NCBI GenBank assembly: GCA_020736575.1
Contig: JAGPYM010000108.1
Coordinates: 1 to 41,861 of the forward strand
Direction: 5' to 3'
Source: Thelonectria olida
Lineage: Eukaryota; Ascomycota; Sordariomycetes; Hypocreales; Nectriaceae
DNA length: 41,861 bases
Shown here: in pieces, positions 32,743-41,861 of the stretch
How positions within the stretch are numbered: position 1 is the stretch's first letter
How the letters are laid out: every line of letters begins with the position of its first letter
Translations under genes and position numbers: made by a program
Notes under the pieces: model-generated
Told to the model about the DNA's origin: nothing
The model's database searches: none
Seen by the model: only the letters and a program-made list of their open reading frames with translations

Positions 32743-33412
32743 GTCGGTGTTGTGTGACGTGCGACAACAGGACAGAAATTAGACAATGACCTTATATCGG
32801 GCTTGGGCTCTATCGATACTATCAAGCACAACAAGGCGCTAAAGATTCTGAGAAATTGAAAAGGAGCGTTTGCGTGTGCTGTCGTATCGAAATCGTCGCT
32901 ATTCAGAAGTGAAATGATGATGTGAAAAATCTGTTGAGGCCTCAGAGAGCTTGAACCCCTGAATCGATGTAATCTTAAGGGAAGCAGCCACATTTGCTTG
33001 CCATGTGGATCCAAGAGTCAGCCGCGCCCCGAGAAAAGCGAGGCCGGCGCCAGTGCACCGCAGCGCAAGTTTCACGCCCGAGGCGGATTAGAGCCGCCTT
33101 GGCCTGTCATAGAGCGTCTCCTGCAAGTCGGTGAAATTCGCACATCTTCGAAAGTACCCACCCTGTCAATTGGCATGGGTCACCTAGTCGTCTTCCAATC
33201 AAGATGGTGATGGTGATAGTAACTGCTAATGAATGCACCTGATAGTTGTTGCCTCTCGCTCCTTTCCCACCGCTTTGCTGTAATAGGGAAAAAGGTTCTC
33301 TTGTTCTGAAATGCGACCTGTTGGATTATTTACAGTTGTGCAAGAGTACTGGCGCTGAAAGCCCCAACTAAGGAAGTCCTCCCAGAAGATGAGGCCCTGC
33401 ATATTATGACGC
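32743..33412. other. Upstream region of the NIPA-like gene
   Basis: About 670 bp of ordinary composition. A 121-codon reverse frame (32649-33014) overlaps the first NIPA intron and is a by-product. Nothing else is recognisable. The NIPA promoter must lie near its left end. Confidence 0.45.
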
Positions 33413-33700
33413 CAGGTTTTGTGCCTCGCACATCTTCCTGTAAATGCCTCCCTTGGATACTAATTTCTGACGCGTCCTGACTCTGCGATGTTGCCCTGTT
33501 GAACACGCAGATGATGTTGATATTTCTAACTGCAGCTACTCGGGCCCTTGCAGCCGCAATCCTCTAACGCTGTCCTGAGGAAAGTTGCAGTCCATTATTC
33601 TCACAAGGAGCTTTAAGCCCGCCGGGAAGGGAACAGACGAAACCCCAAGCATTGGCAGCGTGACAGGTCTTGCGCGGAATCCATAGTCTGCTCTCGTTAG
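33413..33700 (-). pseudogene. Relic of an ABC transporter nucleotide-binding domain
   Basis: Read on the reverse strand, the fragment lines up with the last domain of the ABC transporter at 26201-30544. ANAWGFVCSLPGGLKAPC pairs with ANAWDFISSLPEGLNTPC, and NGLQLSSGQR-stop-RIAAARA pairs with NGLQLSGGQRQRIAIARA. INIICVFNR then pairs with the IICVFYGG strand, and YRKMCEAQNL with the C-terminus. The segment containing Walker B and the H-loop (about 45-50 residues) is missing, the signature Gly is Ser, and a Gln is a stop codon. It is the remnant of a second related transporter, not a functional gene. Confidence 0.75.
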
Positions 33701-34918
33701 TCCACGTCACACCCATAACAGCGACCCCATTCATGTTGACGACTGTTTGTGACGCATTGCACCCATTCCACTCTGTGTATGGATTTATCTTATTGGATCA
33801 AACTTCCTGCTTGGCAACTTACCTCCCATTTGTCCAAGTACGGTCATAGGATGTCCCAGGTTCCCGTAATAGAGGACCGAGAAGACCCGCGAAAATGTCA
33901 ACCTGCCCGATTGGCCGGCTTTGAGCTCGCCCATCCATAGTTAGGAGAACGGGCACCGACGGGTCCGAACCTCTGTCGCCTCCGCGTTTCCGTTCCCGAG
34001 GCTCGTCAATGTTGTTAGGATGGCAGCGTCACCCTATTGTGGACAAGTTGCACGTTAGGTACACTGAACTTGCGGTCAACCCATATTCCTTGCAAGCAGC
34101 TGCATATCCGACGATAAACCTCATGTCTTACTCGCGTATGAACTCGCGGGGCTTTTCGGAAATGGTCTATGATGCATCAATGCAAGCAGTTCAACGGGTC
34201 TTGTGAACTGATACATTAGTGGCATTGTGGGAGGTTTTTGAGCTGAGCAAACCTTCCAATTGTTTGGGGAAACAAACGAAACATTCATTGGAAAGAATTT
34301 GCAGAAGAGGGAACCCTGATACGCTGGTTCCTCTCCTTTGACCTTCATTCCCGGATTCATCTTGAGCGTTCGCCGTCCACTGCCACCGGGATTGTTTCGC
34401 CCTGTGCTCATTATGATGAATCTTCCACATTATTGGAATCCTTGGATCTAATCCGCCTGAGTCCCTTTGCCTATTCCAGAGCTCATGCAGGTGGGTCGAA
34501 GGTGGCCACCGTGTGACCTCGGTGCCTGCATCTCAGTAGTCTTGCTGCCAGCTCTGCTCAACGGCAAAGGAGGGGGCATGTCCACGACTATGGATGGCGA
34601 GACTGGTCAGGATACAAACCGGGCATTACTCGCTTGTAAGATTAAAGAGGTTCAAAGCTCGAACAATGCCTGATATATTCCAACGATTCCTGAGATATTA
34701 CAATCTACTGAGGTTGCTGTTTCGCCCAGAGGACCCGCTCTCGGCCACTCTACAGCGATGGGCGGGTTTCTCGGGACGCGCCCGCCGTACACTCAGGGGC
34801 AACACTCTCTCATTTACAAATTACTTATTCTCTCGCAATACAATTTTTGCTTGCTTTTCGCTTTTCAAACCTCCCCGACCTCGATCGATCGTCCAATACA
34901 TTCGCCGCAATTTCGACC
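33701..34918. other. Gene-free stretch between ABC relic and permease pseudogene
   Basis: About 1.2 kb with overlapping frames of 60-96 codons on both strands (for example 34121-34411 on - and 34467-34673 on +), none with a recognisable domain. The right end, about 34800-34918, is T/C-rich and should be the former promoter of the permease. Confidence 0.5.
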
Positions 34919-36754
34919 ATGACTCAAGACACTGTTCACCCGCTCGACATGCAGGAGAAAGTGGAAAGCCCAATGTGCAGGTCCGCTGAAGCGCATTAAC
35001 CAACGAGATACTCGAGGAACTGGGTTACAAGCCCGAGTTGACTCGAGACCGATCAACAATGCAGGTCGCATTCATGGCATTTGTCCTAGCATCGGTACCA
35101 TATGGCGTGTCTACAACTCTCAACTGGCCAGTCGTGGGCGGAGGACCAGTCAACATCATATAGGGTTGAGTTCTCGTGTCTCTTGTCATGTGTGTCGCTG
35201 CATCTCTTGGCGAAATCACAAGCGTCAATCCCACAGCTGGAGGTATTTCTATTCCTCATTTAGGTGGTACTCCTTGCCGCCTTTCGTCGTCTAGTGCCCC
35301 TACATCCGCTTTCTGGTAGGATTGTTGACTCATCTATATTATCTATATAGCTAATTCCGTCTTAGGTGTATATTATCAAGCCTTCATGCTTTCGCCTTCT
35401 CGCTGGCGCCGTGTGCCTAGTTGGATCTGTGGCTGGCTCTATGTTGTCGGTAATATCTCTATTACCTTATCCGTAAACTCTGGCACCGCACTCTTTCTAG
35501 TATCATGCATCAACGTCTTTGAGTCGTAGCCTGGTGTCGCTATATTTGCTGGTCAACCCTATCAAGTATTCCTTATTTTTCTGGGCATTACAGCTATGTG
35601 TAATGCTGTCTCAGCCCTAGGTAACAAATGGCTCCCTTGGCTTGACGTGAGACTGACTCCCTTTTCTCCTCCATTCTCTTGGGAACTCAGCTGACCACAT
35701 GATCAGACGGCTGCAATATTCTGGACCCTTGCCGGCGTATTAGCTATTATCATCACCATCCTAGTCCTTGCAAAAAATGGTCGTCATGATGCTAAGTATG
35801 TCTTCACCCACTTTGAGACGTCTTCTGGCTGGCCAGATGGCTGGTCCTTTTGCGTTGGCCTTTTACACGCTGCCTATGCTACTTCATCCACAGGCATGAT
35901 TACGTCGTAAGTGGCCTGATCCAAACATTGATACTGACCTCTCCTTGCCTCTAACTACATACGGCAGCATGTGTGAGGAGTCAATTCAATTCACGAGAGC
36001 TATGGTTGAGACTATATTCATAAATACATTTGCCGGATTGCTATTCTTAATCCCACTTGTCTTTGTGATGCCAGATATCCAATGGCTTATCAGCGTTTCT
36101 GGGGGCCAACCTGTCCCTTTCATTATCAAGAGTGCCGTTGGTACAACAGGTGGATCGCTGGCTCTGCTTATTCCCCTCCCTGTTTTAGGTATTATGTGTG
36201 GTATCGGCTGCACTACTACGTCATCTCGTTGCACATGGGCTTTTGCCCGAGACGGAGCGATCTCTGGATCGAGATGGTGGGGGAAGATTGATCAGAAGCT
36301 CCATGTTCCTCTTAATGCTATGATGTTTTGCATGGCTATCGAGACTCTGTTAGGTTTTACCTACTTTGGCTCTTCCGCTGCATATAACGCATTCTCTGGA
36401 GCTGGCGTTATATGTTTAAATACAGCATATGCCACTCCTATCGCTATTAGCCTGTTGACGGGGCGGAAGCAGATCGAGATGGGCCGATTTAATCTCGGTC
36501 TCCGTGTCTTCTGTAATATAGCAGCAGTCGGTCAGTGGACATGCCCGCATACATGGAAAATAGTTGCTAGCCTGAAAGGCTGGTGTTTGTTGATGATACC
36601 ACTCTTCTGCATGCCATCTACTCTTCCAGTCGCTGCAGTGGCCGTCAACTATGCGCCTGTTGTCTTTGTTGCCGCAGGCATTATCTCTGGTGTTTGGTAT
36701 TGGATTTGGGGGTACGAAAACTACATCGGTCCTCCCACAGGTGGCCGGGACTAG
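34919..36754 (+). pseudogene. APC-family (choline/amino-acid permease-like) pseudogene
   Basis: Exons near 34925-35242, 35366-35646, 35707-35906, 35968-36530 and 36579-36754 join perfectly in frame. They read TNEILEELGYKPEL, VAASLGEITSVNPTAGG, VYYQAFMLSPSRWRRVPSW, ICGWLYVVGNISITLSVNSG, GMITSMCEESIQF, WAFARDGAISGSRWWGKID and GWCLLMIPLFCMPSTLPV, the signature of fungal choline/GABA-type permeases with about 12 TM helices. The frame has TGA at 34987-34989, TAG at 35161-35163, TGA at 35167-35169 and TAG at 35527-35529. Two stand where the family has Trp (INIIWGWV-like) and one where Gln is expected, so G-to-A and C-to-T changes explain them. The ATG at 34919 is out of frame with the rest. Downstream of 35530 the frame is open to TAG 36752-36754, so decay is recent or partial. 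Confidence 0.85.
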
Positions 36755-37149
36755 CATTGACGAAGGTCAACGGGAAATTGCCTTGCTGTCGGACCCGGAG
36801 CCCGAAATTCCCGAGTTAGACAATTACCTCAGTGCATTAACAGCCCTTTATCCAGGGTATCACTAAATAGATGGAAATAGGGCTCTTAGCAACTTGTTAG
36901 ATTGGGGTAACCAAGAGCTCTACTGATTTCAATTTCATTGTAGTAATGATTTATTGTAGTAAGGAATATAGCCACCCGCTCGCCATCTAGGCATGTGTTT
37001 GTCATACCCGGACGTATATGGAGGAGTGTACAGTTAAACTGACCTGTCGTAGGGATGATAAGCTGACCTATCCCACTTTTCTAATAGGTCAGTTGATCTC
37101 TATAGCATAGGTTAGCTGACCTCTCAGCAGGGGTTAGCTCAGCTTTTAT
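36755..37149. other. Transition from gene island to second A+T-rich block
   Basis: About 400 bp after the permease pseudogene. From 37030 to 37140 there are repeated short elements CTGACC/GGTCAG in both orientations, including a perfect 9-bp stem CTGACCTAT (37063-37071) and ATAGGTCAG (37084-37092). They may be subterminal repeats of a lost mobile element. No gene is seen. Confidence 0.5.
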
Positions 37150-40100
37150 TTTTCCCTTTATAATAGCTCTACTCTATTAAATTTATATTATTTAATAATA
37201 TTATTATTTTATATTAATTTAGAATTAATTTAGACTTAATAAAGCGCGCAAGTATTTGGGATTCTAATTTTTAAAAATAGGAAGTATAAATCAATTTAAA
37301 ATTTATACTACTTATATAATTAAAACTAGCTTTTAAATATTTTTAGATTGAATTATATTTTAATAAGTTTTATAGTCTTTCTAATAAGGGGCAACTAAAC
37401 TTAAGCAATTAGACTACTATCTATTAGTATTAAAAGTAAGTCGATTTAAAATTAATTTAAAATTAATTTCTATTAATTTGCTCTAAATATAATAGGACCT
37501 ACTTTTAAAAATTATATAGACTTAAGCCTCTACTAATAGATATAATAATATATATAAGTATAAAAGGGATTAAAAGTTATAAGTTAAAAAGGTAATTTAT
37601 ATAGTTATAATCCCTAAATATTTAGAAAGCTCTAATAAAAGAGTTAGATATATTATTACACTTATAGGTTTAAATATAAAAGAGCGGAAGGCTTTAAACC
37701 TAGGCGTAAGTAATTAAGAATTGATTTAGAATTAATTAATAATAAATATATTAAATTTAATATAATACTTATTGCAAATTTCCTATTAAAACTACTTTAT
37801 TAAAGCTACTAAATATAGCTTATATATAATTAACTTATATATATATAGCTAGAAAGGGTTATAAATTTATTAGTAATTAATAGTATTATTTCTTTATAAT
37901 ATAATAGATATTTAATAAAATATTTAAAGTATAGAGGAAGGTATTAAATCTACCTTTAAAAACTTAAATATTAAAATAAGTTAATTTTAAATTAATTCCT
38001 AATTAACTTACTTACTCTTACTAGTAAAGTTTTTAGTTATATAAGAGTATTTGCTCAGTCGAATAGTTACCTCTTAAAGCAAGAGAGCTACTTTTTTAAG
38101 CTAATAGAAAGTAATTATAATATAAATATAAGTTAATTTTAAATTAATTTAAAACTAATTTATTCTAGGCTATCTCTAATATATCTTAACTTATTTTTAA
38201 ATATAGTAATATAAGCCGGCTAAAAGAGAATTATTTTTTTTACTTTTATAAATAGGATTATTAACTATATTATAATAATATAATATAAGCTTTAGCTAGT
38301 ATATGCCTAATAATTAAAAAGGAGTATTTTTAATTTCTATTAAATAAAAGAAAATAAAAAATATATAGTAAGTAATTTTAAATCTATTTTAAATTAATTC
38401 TATACTTACTTTAATCTAAATGGTAATTATCTTTTAAAAGAGGGAGAAATAGTTCAGTTTTTATATAATATAATCTTTAATTTCTTTACTCCTATAGGAG
38501 ATTACTTTTCTACTTTTTTAATTACTTTTAATAGCTGGTATACTTATTTACCACTCCCTCTAATAAAAATACTAAAAGCAATTAGAAATAAATTAATTAA
38601 GCTAATATAGCTTATTAAGATATAATATAATATAATATTATATAAGTTATTTTTAATTAATTTTAAATTAATTCTAGCTAATTTAATTATAATTCCATTC
38701 CTTAATAGCTTTAAGTTATAAGACTTTTATAATTATTTTAATAAGTCTTCTCTTATAAAAGTATATATAAGCTTGAATAATTTAAATCGAATTTAAGCTA
38801 TTTTTTATAAGTAATATATTCTAACTTATTTATTTAAATCTTCCTAACTTATAGTTTAATTTATATAGTAGTAATAAGCCTTTTTATAAAAAGTACTAAT
38901 AAGCAATTTAAAATTAATTTATAATTTATTACTAATTTTTCTAGTATATTTAATATATAGTAAATAATAGTAAGAACTTTATAGCAATTTGCTTTTATAA
39001 AGAGCAAGTTAAGCTTTTTAAATAAAAGGACTTTATTACCTTTTAAGTTAAGATAAATTATAAGTATATAGCTAGGGAAATAAAAGAGGTGCTTTAGGGT
39101 TAATTAAGTCTAGCTATTATAAAAAGTAATCCATTTGAAATCGATTTAAAATTAGGTACTAATTTCCTTTTAATCCTTTCTTTTTATTATATTTATTTAA
39201 ATTATAAGGATAAAGATACTTATTATATTATATATTCTAAAGTCTTTAAAATTCTCTCCACTTAATATTAAATTAAGTTAAAGTTTAAATACTTATATAA
39301 AAGGGGCTTTATTAGTATTATAATTAATCAAGCTATAGAAAACCTTATTAGTAAGTAAGTAATTTATAATTAATTTAATATTAACTTTAAATTATTTTTT
39401 TAAGATAGGGATTTTACTTTTAATAATATATTAACTCTAAGAAGCAGCTATAAAAATAGCAGACCAAATATATAGTTTGCTTTTATAAGATTTATTTTAA
39501 GTGAGGGATTAAAAGGCTTTTTAGACCTTATTTTAATTAAAGTCTAGGCTTAAAATATAACTAGATAAGTAGTCTTTTTATAGTAATAATTAAAAGTAAT
39601 TATATTAGTATTTATAAGTATTTTAAGGGTAAGTAGTTTTTAATTAATTTTAAATTAATTTTAAATTTTTTATAAAAACCTAATAATTCTATTAGTAAGC
39701 ATGCTATAAAAAGGCACTATTAATTAGGTAGAGCTTAAATCCTACTTTAAGTAGCTTATTTAAGGAAGATTAGAATTATTTAAGTGGTTATATTAATACT
39801 ATTAAAGTCTTATATAAGCTTTTCTATTATTTAATAGGAAGATTAGTATTACTATTAGAGTATATTAAAAAGTAAATAATTTTAACTCTAATTTAGAATT
39901 TATTTTAAATTGATTTAAATTTTATTCTATTTCTTTAGATATACTACTTATAACTAGCGCCTCCTATAAAGTAAATAGACCTTTTTTAATACTAGAGTTT
40001 AAATAACTAACTGGTTAAATAATATTTAAATATAACTTATTTATAAGTAGAAATAGGCTTATATATAAATTAATTTTCAATTGATTTTAATACTAATAAT

Positions 40101-41861
40101 CTAATAGTTATATAATATAAAGAATATTATTTAAATAAAGGAACTTTATTTCTAATAAATATAACTAATAAGGAGATTTTATTATAAGTAACCTTATCTA
40201 GCAGCTATAACTATAGCTATAGCTGTAGCTAGAGTATAATAGGGTATAAATAAACTAGATATTTTACTTAAAATTGATTTTAAGTTGATTTTAAATTAAT
40301 TCTTTTATAAGGTTTAAACTTTTTAATAATAAGTATAATAGTAAGTATAATAGTAAATTAGTTAAAATTTAAAAAAGAAAGAGAGAGAAATAAAAAGAAA
40401 AGAAAGGCAGTTAGAATATAAAGCACGGGAAGTTAAAATAAAAAGAATAAAAGCTATTATAAAATTATAAGAGCTTAAAGTCTAAAAGGAGTAGGAAGAA
40501 ATTAGAAAATTGCAAATAGAAATAAGAAGGCTAAAATAAGAAATAAATTAATTTAAATTAATTTTAAATTAATTTTAAATTAATTCTTATAATTTTTTAA
40601 TTATTTACTTTAATATAATTTATTTAAAAAGATTAATAAATAGAATAAAATAGTAAATAAAATTAAGTATTTATTTAATATTAAATATTATAGCCTACTT
40701 TAGAATATTTAATTTTTTTAATAGAATTAATTTGCAATTAATTTAGGATCTATTTATATTATTATTTTAATTCTAATCCCCTTATTCTTACCCCTACCCT
40801 AACCTAATTATCCTTAAGTATCTTATTTTTAATCTTCTTCACGCTCTCCTAGCCCTCCTTAATTAGAGTCTATTATAAATTAATTTTAAATTATTTAGGG
40901 TTAATTTCTAACCTAGTAATAACCTTTAGGCCTAGTATTATATAAAGATTATTTACTTTTATACTAAAGTAGTTTTTTATAAGGCTGCTATTAAGAATGT
41001 ATTTTAAGTAGAGGTTTTTAAGTTAACTTATAATTAATTTAAAATTAGTTTAACTAGTTTGCTTTACTACTTTTAACTTTCTTTTTTCTTTTTAGTAATA
41101 GTTATAATAATCTGGTTAATTCCTAATAGATAAGACTAGAGGGTTCTAGGTTTATATTAGCAGAGAGATTAGGGTATTAAGGTCTAAATAATATAATAGG
41201 TTATTATATCTAGTAATATACTTAAAGTAAATAAGTATAACCAAATTATAATAAAAGCTAAAAAGCTATATTCTATCTAATATACTAAATAAATATATTT
41301 ATATATTAAAGGTGTATTTATAGGCTTATTAGGCAGAGGTAAGTCTAGTTAAATAGCTTATTATAAGTAAGTAAGTTAAAAGTCCTAGCTTACTTATATA
41401 AAGTGAGTTTAAGATCTAGTATTATATAAAAATTAGGTCTATTATAGTTTTACTAGGTATAACTGCCTGGTCCTAGCCTGGGCTATAATATAATATCTCC
41501 CCTTCTATTAATTATATCCTTATAGCTATCCTTAAGACTATTTCTTATACATATATTAGTATATTTTTAACTTGCTTTTTAATTATTTTCTAATATACTA
41601 ATAGGATATCTAGCTAAGTTTTAAAGCATTTTTTAAAGTCCTATAATATTCTTAAATTTATAGCAAGTAAACTAATCTTAACTGCTTTTACGGAGGGTTT
41701 TAAGGTTCCTATTTCTATTATAAATATACTAGTTCTTACTATAGCTATTAAAGAATTTAATTTTAAAGTAATACCTTATTCTTATTATATTTTCTATAGG
41801 CATATATATAAAATATTAAATAATAGTTTTAAAAAATATGGTTTTTATACTAATAAGGCCG
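37150..41861. repeat. A+T-rich RIP-degraded block with recurring palindromic motif
   Basis: No open frames and heavy TpA bias. A motif of 20-40 bp built from AAATTAATTT and ATTTTAAATTAATT recurs about nineteen times. Clear copies lie near 37220, 37440, 37718, 37981, 38131, 38371, 38648, 38902, 39131, 39359, 39638, 39887, 40068, 40268, 40541, 40722, 40877 and 41021, separated by 144 to 280 bp of dissimilar sequence. The least mutated copies keep AAATCGATTT (39139-39148) or TCGATTTAAA (37441-37450), so the ancestral core was probably a palindrome around ATCGAT. The function is unknown. It is probably a degraded repeat array. I saw no genes in it. Confidence 0.65.

Noticed and set aside
40788..40806. 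Telomere-like run TTACCCCTACCCTAACCTA
   Set aside because: Only two to three imperfect units inside mutated repeat DNA and not at the window end, so it is not evidence for a telomere.

Overview
The window is from a filamentous ascomycete, most likely Pezizomycotina of the Aspergillus/Penicillium kind. Genes have many short introns (41 to 155 bp, mostly GT..AG with CTAAC/CTGAC-like branch sites), the protein families are typical fungal ones, and the DNA alternates between gene-bearing blocks of ordinary composition and extremely A+T/TpA-rich blocks without open frames. The A+T blocks show the signature of repeat-induced point mutation (RIP): in repeat copies that can be compared, differences are almost only C-to-T and G-to-A. 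This assignment is inferred from sequence features, not from a database match.

Layout. 1-9283 is a RIP-degraded repeat block. It contains two arrays of a 126-bp tandem repeat in opposite orientation (about 3284-4195 and 7846-9283). Their inner extensions also match each other inverted (about 4196-4640 against 7405-7845), so the whole is a long inverted repeat. Its loop carries the relic of a fungal NLR-type (NB-ARC) gene. 9284-37000 is a gene island. 37150-41861 is a second RIP-degraded block with a recurring palindromic A+T motif.

The island, left to right: an intact NmrA-like reductase (-); a zone of decayed fragments including a likely LINE remnant; an intact transcription factor with a C2HC finger followed by a Zn2Cys6 cluster (-); a decayed tandem paralog of that factor (-); a divergent pair of short-chain dehydrogenase/reductase (SDR) genes sharing one promoter; a gene-poor stretch with a possible helicase fragment; a secreted-looking SMP-30/lactonase-type beta-propeller (-); a seven-TM membrane protein of the DUF7703 type (+); a full-length ABCB multidrug transporter with nine exons (-); a NIPA-type magnesium transporter-like gene carrying a one-base frameshift (-); a short relic of a second ABC transporter; and an APC-family (choline/amino-acid permease-like) pseudogene broken by C:G-to-T:A nonsense changes (+).

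How the parts may work together (inference). Three reductases, a lactonase-like enzyme, a pathway-type regulator and an MDR exporter look like a small accessory module for modifying or detoxifying a small molecule. No polyketide, peptide or terpene backbone enzyme is present. A 14-bp palindrome, CACGGA-N2-TCCGTG, occurs upstream of the regulator, upstream of its decayed paralog and inside the shared SDR promoter. It has the CGG/CCG inverted geometry of Zn2Cys6 dimer sites and suggests an autoregulated regulon. All exon coordinates were derived by hand from splice signals, frame continuity and family conservation.
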